Source: Tetracentron sinense (taxonomy: Eukaryota; Streptophyta; Magnoliopsida; Trochodendrales; Trochodendraceae). Taken from it: a DNA stretch of 64,000 nucleotides. Numbering within the stretch: the stretch's first letter is position 1; the number at the start of each line of letters is the position of its first letter. The notes beneath the pieces are model-generated. The model had not been told where the DNA came from. It ran no database searches and saw nothing but the letters and a program-made list of their open reading frames with translations. Positions 1 to 9,110 of this stretch are shown piece by piece. Both the position numbers and the translations under genes were made by a program. The DNA lies in contig CM026554.1 of the NCBI GenBank assembly GCA_015143295.1, forward strand, positions 55,736,627-55,800,626. Reading direction: 5' to 3'.

Positions 1-155
1 TCGAAGGGAAGTTGGAGATGAAGACAGGAGCTGAATGTGTGAGGCCTAGACCAGAAGCTAAGATCGATCGAGTGAGTTTGGCAGAAGGGATGTTTCGGAA
101 ACCACAGTTCCAAGTTCCAGCTGCCAATGCCAATCATTTAAGGTGCGGGGTGTGA
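1..155 (+). CDS. Possible 3' end of an unidentified gene (partial)
   Basis: An open frame runs in from the left edge (first full codon at base 3) to a TGA at 153-155 and encodes about 50 residues. It ends with residues FRKPQFQVPAANANHLRCGV. The reading is polar and not low-complexity, and AT-rich non-coding sequence follows at once, which suits the last exon of a gene on the + strand. I recognise no family, and an open frame of this length can occur by chance. A possible splice donor (AAG then GTGCGG) near 142 would alter the end. Confidence 0.3.
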   Translation, partial: EGKLEMKTGAECVRPRPEAKIDRVSLAEGMFRKPQFQVPAANANHLRCGV

Positions 156-1339
156 AAATACTGAATCATTTATATGATATGTTCCTTACATAAACCAAAT
201 CTTTCGTAAAATTTAGTACATATCTTGCTTTGGTGATGTATGTTAAAACTTGAATAGATCAGCTGTTTTTGTTTCCTTAGAAAGGCAAGTGCTTGCATTT
301 CTTCTCAACATTTCACCCAAAATAATGAGCATGTCAAAACTGTGCAACTCTGACAGTTGGTTTTGAAGGCTGTCAAAAAAGACATTCTAGTCAATATATC
401 GGAATGTGTTGATTTTTAGAAGCATTTATTCTGTGTTGAGGAGGAAATTCAGTTTTTCAGTTATTCTGGTTGCTAGATTCAAAAATATTTTGATGAATCA
501 TTTTGAGGGACTTGTAGAAAAATCAAATATGAAGCTTTACGCTGAGTGGAACCAGTAGAACCATTGATGTATTGTTTCAATGTTTTCACAATCAAACTTA
601 CAAGTTGGATCTGTGCAGGTAGACTCAGAGAGGAAATATGGTAGGTTTTGAAGAGAAAAAGTATTAAGCTCAATTGCTCGGAGACATTCCAAATGAGTTG
701 TGGGGGTGATGATGCAAATGAGTTTCCTGAGACTCTTCTCTTAGGTGTTGCCGAAACTGTTGCCAGCAAGGCCAGAGCTGTCTCCGCCAATACCATTACT
801 GATCAAAATTGAATCTCCAATCGGCACATAGAGCACAAGTACAGGAGGAAGTATATATATATATATATATATATATAGGCATCTACAAAATCAGAACGTT
901 CTGGATTGTTAGCCAAAATGAACACAAGAAGCGTTTCTTGAAACATAATCATACGAGTCCTGAACCATGAACCACTGCTTCTGGATGAGTAAAGCTGAGG
1001 ACTGTACAAAAGGGGACATGCTCAGTACTTCAAAAATTGAATTAAGTTGGTGAGACATCAGACATCCAAACTGGCCCTAAAAGTATGGTTGATTAATGGA
1101 TGGGTCTCACAATCCATTTGCTCATATAATGTAGCTTCCCTTGCAACCTGAACATTTTGGAATTAGGGGCAAGAGGCACAACAATAAAAGATGCAACTGG
1201 AATTATACTTAAAAAAACTTGTTGAGGAAAATGGAAATTCCGCCCTTAAAAGCAGAAGGAGTTGGAAGACAATGAAGGGAACAAGTAGAAAATCTGTCTT
1301 AAAATCTGTTTTATTATCTTTAGGAAGTACGAGTCATGG
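156..1339. other. Intergenic, no gene recognised
   Basis: AT-rich spacer. The antisense open frames here (479-796 and 803-1009) have no recognisable domain and span simple sequence. A (TA)n microsatellite lies at 852-877. I see nothing else with clear structure. Confidence 0.6.
852..877. repeat. (TA)n microsatellite
   Basis: About thirteen TA dinucleotides in an uninterrupted run. Such tracts are normally length-variable between individuals. Confidence 0.9.
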
Positions 1340-1700
1340 TTACCCAGCTTAACACGTGTCTTTTTAATTTCTGTTAAGAAAACTTTTTTCAGAAAGGAAA
1401 TAATCACCTCTCAATCGGTGACGCGAAGAGGGCATCTTGGGTTCCTTCTTCATGCCACGTGTCCTCCTTTTAAACTTCTTTTAACTGTGGTGAAGGTTCA
1501 CTAACCCTTACCCTATGTTTGGTTGCCGAGAAAATAAGAAAAAAATAGAAAAGAAAAGAAAATTGGACAAAACACAATTAAAAATTGTATTATAAATTCA
1601 AAATTTTCTTTTCTTTTTCATATTTTCGCCTATTTTCTCGACAACCGAACATAGCATTAGGGTTTACCCATCTATCCTTTATTTTAAGAAAAAAAAATAA
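1340..1700. repeat. CACGTGT-module MITE remnant with a nested foldback
   Basis: The stretch contains the module seen in many repeats of this window: CACGTGTC, then a CTTTT tract, then TTAACTGTGGT, then a GTTCACT-AACCCTTA block (1456-1512). The homologous block resumes after 1655 with AGGGTTTACCCATC. The interruption is a second foldback element (1513-1654). G-box cores sit at 1353-1358 and 1456-1461. Outer ends are not resolved, so this is a degraded copy. Confidence 0.5.
1513..1654. mobile_element. Tourist-like foldback MITE, nested
   Basis: Left end CTATGTTTGGTTGCCGAGAA, and the reverse complement of the right end is CTATGTTCGGTTGTCGAGAA: 18 of 20 match. The interior is a weak A/T-rich palindrome with no coding capacity. 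The TTTGGTTG-type end resembles PIF/Harbinger (Tourist) MITEs, but I cannot see a clean TAA duplication, so the superfamily is a guess. A related degraded sequence lies near 33020-33160. Confidence 0.6.
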
Positions 1701-1734
1701 AAAATTAACTATGCAGGGCAGCTTTGTGAGAGGG

Positions 1735-1780
1735 AAGAGCAATAGTTCGCTCCTCGCCCGTGGAGCGAACTATTGCTCTT
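1735..1780. repeat. Perfect 19-bp stem hairpin
   Basis: The arm AAGAGCAATAGTTCGCTCC (1735-1753) is followed by an 8-base loop and its exact reverse complement (1762-1780). No gene overlaps it. It lies about 450 bases upstream of the HVA22 start. It may be the whole of a tiny MITE or the tip of a larger one. Confidence 0.85.
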
Positions 1781-2040
1781 TAAACAATTCACATCTAAAC
1801 TCTTTAACTTTATAAAAAGTCAGGAAATAATAAGTGTCAGGTTGAAATAAAAGCAGAGACGTTCTCGCTGGCTTCTGCAATAGAAGATCCGGACTCTTTA
1901 GGATAAGTATCACTGACTTCTCCATTAAGTACCAAAATTCAAAACACGCGTCTTGAGTTCAGGTTAAAGGAAATGCTAAAATATTTCTTTACAGAAGTCA
2001 TGTTTTGTATCGCTGTTCAGGTCGGTGCAAAATCTGGGCA

Positions 2041-2105
2041 GCCACGTCGATAGCAGAAGTAGTTCTGATTTTGCCACGTGTTCTCATCTCCCTCCCTATA
2101 AAAGG
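2041..2105 (+). promoter_or_regulatory. HVA22 promoter: two ACGT (ABRE-type) boxes and TATA
   Basis: GCCACGTC occurs at 2041-2048 and the G-box TGCCACGTGT at 2073-2082. A TATAAAAGG box lies at 2097-2105, about 130 bases before the HVA22 start codon. HVA22 genes are known to be induced by abscisic acid through paired ACGT-core elements, so two such boxes just above the TATA box fit that control. Two more G-boxes lie farther up (1353, 1456), but at least the second is inside a repeat. Confidence 0.6.
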
Positions 2106-2232
2106 ATTCATCCACACATCACAATCTTATTATACCGTCTTCAAAATTCGAAACCGTTTTCTCACTCTTATTCGTCACTTCTACCAAATTCTCTCTTCTT
2201 CATTTCTGTATACTCAAAAGCACAGAAAACAA

Positions 2233-3508
2233 ATGAATCGTTTTTGGACTGTGGCTGCCCATGTTCATTCCCTAGCCGGGTATTTCTCCAAACCCATCTC
2301 TTCCTTTTAATTTCATCTAACTTTTTGTTTGAAACCCATCTATCTCTATTAATTTTGTTGCTTTTTATATGATTTTTAATTTCAGTATATGTGGTCTTTT
2401 CATGTACATGCAGGCCTGTGGTGATACTGATGTACCCCTTGTAAGGATTTATTTTGTTTTATTTTTTACAGTTTCCATATGTTCATGTCCCAAATTCCTA
2501 ACAAGCAGTTTATTTTGATTATTTGTCGTTAGATATGCATCGGTAGTAGCTATGGAGAGCCCTTCTAAGGTGGATGATGAACAGTGGCTAGCCTATTGGA
2601 TTTTGTACTCGTTTATTACACTAATGGAGATGGCATTGGAACCAGTTTTAGCCTGGTAAGAAAGCTTTGCTTAGTAACATATATGAACAAGAATCAAGCG
2701 TTTATTACATTAAAAAAGATACAAATATCTGTGAATGAATTCATTTTCTGGGGCTGTGTATAGGATTCCGATATGGTACGATTTGAAGCTGGCGTTGATA
2801 GCATGGTTAGTGCTACCCCAGTTCAGAGGGGCAGCTTTCATTTACGAGAGGTTTGTTAGGGACCAACTTAAGAAATTTCGTGGAAATGGTGTTGGGAAAG
2901 ATCACTCTCCTAACAACAAGGGAAGGAACAAGTTCATCCACCTCACTACACCTAAGAAAGTGAGTTTCTCTCATTAATTTCCTTTATTTCATGTGCCATG
3001 CCCATGCCTTCCATTGCTTGAGCTACTGATTAATCAGTGATGGCACCTATTCCTCTCCAGTTGTAACCGGTTTTGCCAAAACCGGTTACACTCCTGAGGT
3101 GGCCACATGTCCCTTTTGAGACCTCTTAACTATGGTTAAGATTCACTCACCCCTAAGGTTCACCCACCTGGTTTTTTTAAAAAATATTAAAAAAATTTGT
3201 TAACCGTGGTTAAAATTTACCAACTCTTACGGTTAATTTATTTTAAATATTTTTTCTAAAAGCCAAATATAGTTGGGTGAACCTAAGGGTAGGTGAATCT
3301 TAACCACAGTTAAGAGGTGTAAAAAGGGTCATTTGGTGACCACAGGGGAGTAACCGGTTTTGTCAAAAACCGGTTACAACAGGAGAAGATCACCAGTCAT
3401 CAGTGATATTATTAACGAAAACTAGTAGTGAATTTGAGTTAATCTGTATGGACTTGTAATGGGGTTTGTGAAAATGATCATGGCCAGGTGGAGCAAGAGG
3501 CCTATTGA
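2233..3508 (+). CDS. HVA22: HVA22-like protein (TB2/DP1/REEP family)
   Basis: Five exons: 2233-2279, 2414-2440, 2533-2655, 2764-2959 and 3488-3508, all with GT-AG introns. They join to 414 nt (137 residues plus stop). The product starts MNRFWTVAAHVHSLAGPVV and contains the family signatures YPLYASVVAMES, DDEQWLAYWILYSF and WLVLPQFRGAAFIYERFVR. It ends in the typical PKKVEQEAY tail, which is supplied by the last 21-nt exon. HVA22 proteins are ABA- and stress-induced reticulon-like membrane proteins that shape ER tubules through hydrophobic hairpins (here about residues 14-33, 44-66 and 70-85). Sequence and size are closest to the HVA22d/e type. If intron 4 is not spliced, translation ends at 2977 with a different short tail (VSFSH). 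Intron 4 is mostly a MITE (3042-3398). Confidence 0.93.
3042..3398. mobile_element. Mutator-type foldback MITE in HVA22 intron 4
   Basis: A long inverted repeat: the left arm contains CCTCTCCAGTTGTAACCGG, and the right arm mirrors it with CCGGTTACAACAGGAGAAG. It is flanked by a perfect 9-bp duplication ATCAGTGAT (3033-3041 and 3399-3407). A 9-bp duplication is the mark of Mutator-like transposases. Each arm carries the CACATGTCC / TTAACTATGGTTAAG module. There is no coding capacity, so it must have been moved in trans. Confidence 0.85.
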
Positions 3509-4717
3509 AGATGACGAAGAAGAAAGAAGAATCCTCTGTTTTAGCTTTTGTAGATCTTCCTCTTCTTTTCCCTTTCTTTTTGCCCTTTCCCTTTTTATTC
3601 TCTCTTTAATTGTTGTATTAATCTCTGTTTAATGTATATAAGCCCCTTCTTCTATACATGATTCCCATCTGTCATCAAATCACTCGTAGCCTTGTAGGGC
3701 CATTAGATTGGTGGGAGTGCCACGAGTATACTTTGATTTGGCACGTGTCTATAACTTGATGGAGCTGATTTGGAAGTTTTTACATTTGGACAGGATGGAT
3801 TTGGTCTGGCCCACTCACAGAGCTCTATCGGTCAAGAAATTTTAACTCTTTAGGGTTAAATTTTTGGGCTTTGGAACTGAGACTGCAATGGGCTGATACC
3901 ACATCCCGATCGTGCTTGTTGCACAGATTTCAAAATTTCATTAAATCTTTTTTTGAAATTTATTTTGAAATCCGTGCATAGGTCTTGGCCCTTTGCAATT
4001 TGCGATCTCATTAGCATTTTCTTAAATTTTTTTCATCTCTCTTCCCTTCTAAAAACCTAATGTATGAACGTTAGGGGTTAGGGGTGAATGAATGAATCTT
4101 AACCATAATTAATGAGTGTATGAATGTGTCCGGGCCGTTGGGTGGCATTCCCATCTAGACTTATCCAACGACTCTGGGACTTTGGTGTGTGAAACTTTGG
4201 CACACAGATTGTGTGCACCCATTATTGAGTAGAGCGTTGTACACAAATTATGGGTTTATTCCTAAAAATACTGCACTCAAGACTGGCTCAACACTTTTAG
4301 TTTTGGTTAGGTAAAGAAGGCCCTCTAATTTTTTTGAGTTACATGAGTACTTCTATGCGCCTCGAGCAGCTCCCTTTTCTTTTCAATGTGTAGATGGTGG
4401 CAGTTTTGCGATAATTGAGAAGTGTGATATGATAGTTTTACAAAAAAAATTGCGCTATATAATTACAAAATTGCTATCAACTGAAATGGAAAACTGTATT
4501 AATAGGGAAGTGGAAAACGGATCTAAATGGAAAATGGATCTAGGGACCTCATTAGTCCAACCCTTTTTTTCACCATCCATCAACTATGGTTAATCTTTTA
4601 AAGTTCTCTAGAAGTTCAACAATTAGAAGTTCAACAATTAAAGTTCAGCAATCTAACCATGATTTTTAGAGAAAAAAACTTATTTTAATTTAATTAAGTT
4701 TAACTATAGTTAAACAT

Positions 4718-4935
4718 AGGTTAAAAGAGACACGGGAACATTGCAATCAGCTTAGAAGAGAATCAGCTTAGAAGAGGACCTTGGGTCCTCTTCTCCGTCC
4801 TCATATACATATATATTTTGATGCATAGGTTAAAAGAGAGACGGGAACATTGCAATCAGCTTAGAAGAGAATCAGCTTAGATGAGGACCTTGGGTCCTCT
4901 TCTCCGTCCTCATATACATATATTTTGATAGAATT
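4718..4935. repeat. Tandem duplication, about 107 bp x 2
   Basis: Unit one starts AGGTTAAAAGAGACACGGGA at 4718, and unit two starts at about 4826 with one or two base differences. Both include AATCAGCTTAGAAGAGAATC and the small palindrome AGAGGACCTTGGGTCCTCTT (one substitution in unit 2). The near identity indicates a recent duplication. Confidence 0.85.
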
Positions 4936-4975
4936 ATTAAACACACACTCGTATCATATCATATTTAAACTTAAT

Positions 4976-5175
4976 GTTTTTTTAGGGAAAAGAAATTCAA
5001 TGACTCATATTTAAGCTCAATTTTTTATTAGGAAAAGAAACTCAATTTTTTGTTAGGAAAAGAAGAGTAACCCCCGGGGGGGGGGGTGCCTAAGTTGGAA
5101 AATAAATTCAATGCCTCGTATTTAAGCTCAATTTTATATTAGGAAAAGAAACTCAATTTTTTGTTGGTAAAAGAA
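4976..5175. repeat. Diverged tandem duplication around a poly-G tract
   Basis: TTTAAGCTCAATTTT followed by TTAGGAAAAGAAACTCAATT appears at about 5010-5065 and again at about 5120-5170, separated by a CCCCC-G9 tract near 5072-5087. The units are alike but clearly diverged. Confidence 0.7.
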
Positions 5176-5482
5176 GGGGAGATGATTGGTCTTTTGGTAA
5201 GCTTTGGTGGGGGTATAAAATGGTGTGATTGGTACGAAGAGTCTACTTTAAATTTGGAAGTAATTAAGATACGAGGAGTTATAGTAAATTTTCTTTAATA
5301 ATGTGAATGGAGGGGCCTTTCACAATACTAACTCTAATGCCCTTCACCATACTAACTCTAATCTTAAAACAAAAAGAAACAGAAGTACTTACTCATCCAT
5401 GGACTCTGCTCACAATGTTTGGTGAGTAAAAATAAATGAATCTTGTTTTACATTGGGAGGAGCAGAGCCCTCTGAATTACGA

Positions 5483-5646
5483 GAGTTTGGATGGGCAACA
5501 GCGCACGCTGTTGCCCCTTTGTTTCTTACAAAAAATGGGGCCATATCTTTTGATTCCCAGTTTACCCCTGTTGAATGTGGGGCCCTCCTATGTAAGATAC
5601 AAAGGGGCAACAGCGCAACAGCTTGCGCTGTTGCCCATCCGAACTC
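5483..5646. mobile_element. 164-bp Mutator-type foldback MITE
   Basis: The terminal inverted repeat is GAGTTTGGATGGGCAACAGC on the left and GAGTTCGGATGGGCAACAGC (reverse complement) on the right. It is flanked by a perfect 9-bp duplication GAATTACGA (5474-5482 and 5647-5655). The inverted repeat continues inward through CGCTGTTGCCCC. There is no coding capacity. The exact duplication and near-identical ends point to a young insertion. Confidence 0.92.
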
Positions 5647-6268
5647 GAATTACGATACCCGGCGACTTCGTTTTGATTGACAGTTATATAGCAGGGAGCT
5701 TCTAGGATAAATTTCTAAAGGGTGACAGCATTGTATTAGGGTAGTATCGAATCCAGTCGATTAGTGAGGTGTTCAAGCTCAGTTCGAGCTTGACCACCTC
5801 TATTTAGGCTTGACTCGTATAAAAATACCCTAATACCCTAAGCTTGAGTTCAACTTGGCTTGGCTTGGCTTGTTTACATGAGGACAACCCGGGCTTGAAA
5901 AGTTATGGAAGATTAGTTGATTTTCATTGACCTAGTTATTAGTTATCCGATAAGACATGAAGTTAGGAACCGGAATCCCTGCAAGAAGATGTCTTTAAGA
6001 GAAAGAACGTATGCCAAAGCTATAGTTGTAGCTTTGAGGATATTTAACACAGACAAAACATCTCTATTGCGAGATTGTGAGAGAGAGGGAAGTGAAGATG
6101 ATGGCGATGGCAATGGCAATGGCAATACTTACCTTTTGTTTTATAAAAAGAATCTTCTCTTTCTAATGTAATGGCTCTCTTCAGTTTCTCGTTATTTTGA
6201 ATTTTCTTCTCCCAAGTATTGAGAATATTATGAAACTTGGAGAGATGCGACAATTTGGTGTTCTATAA

Positions 6269-6582
6269 GGCTCCGTTCTTTTGGTAGAACTTTAAAAGTC
6301 GAGAACTTTCATTGTTTTATGCAAATTTTATTTAATGTCTTGAACTATATTATTTCAGAGTGCAAACATTCTATAAATATGGAAATTTCAAATTCCACCA
6401 AAACTTTTGGATTTTTGAAGTTCCATAAATGTGGAACTTCTAATTAAATTGAACTCAATAAATCCGAGATACCATCAAGTGAAAGAGTTAAAAACCTCTC
6501 CCCTCTCTTTCCAAACTCTTGCCTCTTATTTCAAAACATTAATGTTTTAAACTTTTAAAAGTTTCACCAAAAGAATGGATCC
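6269..6582. mobile_element. Tourist (PIF/Harbinger)-like MITE, copy 1
   Basis: Left end GGCTCCGTTCTTTTGGT, right end ACCAAAAGAATGGATCC, with an inner AACTTTTAAAAGTTT palindrome. It is flanked by TAA on both sides (6266-6268, 6583-6585), the 3-bp duplication typical of PIF/Harbinger elements. A second copy lies at 29085-29387 with the same order of internal blocks, for example ATGTGGAACTTCTAATTAAA. Confidence 0.8.
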
Positions 6583-6920
6583 TAATAGATTTTGAACCTG
6601 AGGCTAATTGAAAGAGAGAAGAGGAAGAGAGAGACCTTATAGGGGTGACACTTTTTTGATATTCTGCAATTCAGAGTGGAGATGGTGAAATTAAAGTGAG
6701 ACAAAGATTGAGAAATTATTTTGCCGATATACACGGAATAGAAATTGGTCATTGTGGCATAGAAATAGGTCATTGTGGCAGAGGCTCTTATTTATTTTTT
6801 TAAGATACAAGGATTAAAGATTTTCTGTGTTTGCGGCAACTGGCTATTGCAAGTCTATATAAAATCCTTAATAGTCTATTCCATGTGTCCCTTGGGGACG
6901 TTAAAGAATATTTCATACTT

Positions 6921-8040
6921 GGAACCAAATCATCTATGATTATAATTGGAATCCGGTTATGCCCCGAGGTTGTCATGTGTCCCTTTTGAGACCTCTTAAT
7001 TGTGGTTAACGTTCACTCACCCTAGGGTCAGGGCGGAGCCAGGTGGGGACCTATGGGGGGCACATGCCCCACTCATCATTTGAAAAATAAATTTTTTTAA
7101 AATTTTTTAAGGCATTGCATGGGAATGGAAATGGGAATGGGGTGTAGGTATCCCCTAAACTTAAGAACGAAAGTATTATTGGATTGAATTCAGCCCACAC
7201 ATGTTCCTTTTAACTCCATTAACTATGGTGAAGATCTACTATTCCTTAGGGTTCAACAATCTAACTTTTGTTTTTAGAAAGAAAAAAATTAACCTTAAAG
7301 GTTAAAAGTTCTTAGTCAGAATTAATGGAGGGCTACGCAAGTGTGATTGAATTGTCCTAATTCAATCATAATTGGACATAATTTAGACTCTTTATTTTTA
7401 TACTAAAAGGTTTAAGTATGCATCATTCGTTGGACAAGAGAGTAGGTGTCCCATTAAAAACTCATACTAAAATATTCAGCATGGCAAGAGGGCAACTTTC
7501 CCTTCATCTTTTGAAGACAAATATATTTATATACCATTTAATTTAATTATTTAATTGGATATAACTATGATGCAATGGAACAAGCCCGGTAAACAAGAAG
7601 AAATAATACTCATATTATATAGAAAATGTATATATGGACAGAACGTCCCAAGAATTTAATTGTCAAAAAAATTTCTGGGGGCATAGACCCTAAATATTTT
7701 GCATTCACCTAATTTTTTTCCACAAAATCCATCAACAATTACTACTATATTCAATCATGGGTGCCCCCTACTAAAAAATCCTGGCTCCGCTCTAGCTAGG
7801 GTTTACCCACCCATCCTTGGTTTAAAAAAAATATATTAAAAATATTTTAATATAAAAAGTATTAAAATATTTATAAAAAACCAAGGATGGGTGGGTGAAC
7901 CGTAGGGGTGATATTTATATAAAAAACTAATATTTTTTTTCTAAAAACCAAGAATGGGTGGGTGAATCTTGACCACAATTAAGAGGTATCAAAAGGGACA
8001 CGTGGCAACCTCAGGGTCATAACTGTAGAGGATTTAGTTC
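6921..8040. mobile_element. Mutator-type foldback MITE interrupted by a hAT element
   Basis: Left arm GGAACCAAATCATCTATGAT, and the right arm reverse complement is GAACTAAATCCTCTACAGTT. Both arms carry the CACGTG/CATGTG-TCCCTTTTGA module and TTAATTGTGG. TTTCATACTT flanks both sides (6911-6920, 8041-8050), a 9-10 bp duplication. The middle is split at 7029-7794 by another element with its own ends and duplication. Without the insert it would be about 350 bp, the same size as the copies at 3042 and 31081. Confidence 0.75.
7029..7794. mobile_element. hAT-type non-autonomous element, nested
   Basis: Terminal repeats CAGGGCGGAGCCAGG (left) and TAGAGCGGAGCCAGG (right, reverse complement) match at 13 of 15 positions. 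The flanks CCTAGGGT (7021-7028) and GCTAGGGT (7795-7802) are an 8-bp duplication with one mismatch. The CAGGG/TAGGG-GCGGAGCCAG end is typical of hAT elements. The 766-bp interior holds no recognisable transposase. Confidence 0.75.
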
Positions 8041-8169
8041 TTTCATACTTTATACACAAAATAGAAACATTTCATGTATATGCTTTAATTTTTTTCTATT
8101 GACCTACCCAAAGGGGTTTTTTTTTCCTTTTCTTTATAGACTGACCGATCCATCTATTAGTTATGGACT

Positions 8170-8530
8170 TTGCTAGTGGGCCTCAGATGGTCTCTGGAAG
8201 CTAGAAAAACTTTGTGTCGGGCATCCATAGAATTCGGGACAAGTAGTGGAGAAGTCAAAATCATGAGCCCATGATTTTGACTTCTCCACACACTTAATGA
8301 CACATGGTGATAAGGTGGTGAGACAAAGAGGGAGAGAAATCAAGTGGGGAGAAGTCAAAATCATAGGGAGAAAATGAAATGACTTCTTCCCTTTTTACCA
8401 CCACATGTCCCTTATTCTATGGTTGCCTGAGAGGGCAACAATCTGGCTTCGCCAGAGACAATCCGAAGCCTTGCTAGTGAGACCCCCTTAGGGTCGAGAT
8501 CATGCTCTAAGAGCATGGTCTCGTTATAAT
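8170..8530. repeat. Nested MITE debris with a perfect 20-bp hairpin
   Basis: GTGGAGAAGTCAAAATCATG (8246-8265) is followed by a 4-base loop and its exact reverse complement (8270-8289). A diverged version of the same word recurs at 8346. The block from about 8470 to 8530 matches one arm of the MITE at 34316-34468 (GAGACCCCCTTAGGG and ATGCTCTAAGAGCATGGTCT). The region looks like several small elements inserted into one another. Confidence 0.65.
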
Positions 8531-8654
8531 GACTAATATTTATTTGTTTGTAGTTATACGAGCCGAGCTCTTATGTTAATTACATAATTTTAATATTTTG
8601 AAAATTTGAAAAGAAATGGGAATAAATGAAAAAGAGGTAAAAACAGAACAGTTT

Positions 8655-8960
8655 TAGAAATTAAAATAAAAGCCAAGAAATGTTGTTACTTAGAAATTAA
8701 AATAAAAGCCAAGAAATGTTGTTACCAAAATTAACTTTCGAAGAGCTGATCGCAATGGATTAGACTGGATGGCTGCCCGCTGCCCTTTTAATACCTAGAA
8801 ACTATTAGGTAGTCTGGCCAGAAAAAAAAAACAAACAAAGTAGTCTGGCCAGAATAATATTAGGTAGTCTGCCCTTTTAATACCTAGAAACCAAATCCTC
8901 TACAGTTATGACAAACAAAGTAGTCTGGCCAAAAAAAAAAAAACAAACAAACACCCTCCA
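8655..8960. repeat. Short local duplications
   Basis: The word AAATTAAAATAAAAGCCAAG appears twice in tandem (period about 40 bp, 8657-8725). The phrases AGTCTGGCCAGAA and TTTTAATACCTAGAAAC are each repeated within 8780-8935. AAATCCTCTACAGTTATGAC at 8894-8913 is a stray piece of the right arm of the 6921-8040 element. Confidence 0.6.
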
Positions 8961-8984
8961 TTGTCCAGGAAAACTTTAATTTGA

Positions 8985-9110
8985 TCACTTTTTTTTGGTT
9001 TGAAATGATATCATGTAACTAACACTCTCTAAACACACACGTGCACACACAGCTAGACCTAAGGTAGCCGTTAAGGTGCCATAAGGGTAAGTCCAAGTAA
9101 TTAACCACTC
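8985..9110 (-). repeat. Dispersed retroposon-like repeat, copy 1 (antisense)
   Basis: A T-tract is followed by TAACACTCTCTAAACACACA and GACCTAAGGTAGCCGTTAAG...CATAAGGGTAA. Related blocks lie at 13865-13990, 39745-39905 and 54368-54455. In each a poly(T) lies 15-45 bases before the conserved block. This is what an antisense retroposed sequence with a poly(A) tail would give. I see no clear tRNA boxes, so I do not assign a SINE family. Confidence 0.5.

Larger units (their letters stand above)
3509..5482. other. Intergenic, tandem duplications, no gene
   Basis: The HVA22 3' flank (CT-rich, likely UTR to about 3660) is followed by AT-rich spacer. Degraded TTAACCATAATTAA and TTAACTATAGTTAAAC modules occur near 4060-4110 and 4690-4720. 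Two local duplications are listed separately. I find no coding sequence. Confidence 0.6.

Noticed and set aside
2414-2540. Apparent one-base frameshift between HVA22 exons 2 and 3
   Set aside because: I first read exon 2 as ending in a whole codon. Recounting shows it ends in two bases (TT), which join the A at 2533 to give TTA (Leu) and restore PLYASV. The full join is 414 nt and in frame, so the gene looks intact.
5917-6253. Overlapping open frames on both strands
   Set aside because: They have no domain, and the apparent coding richness comes from a GATGGCGATGGCAATGG simple repeat near 6100-6125.
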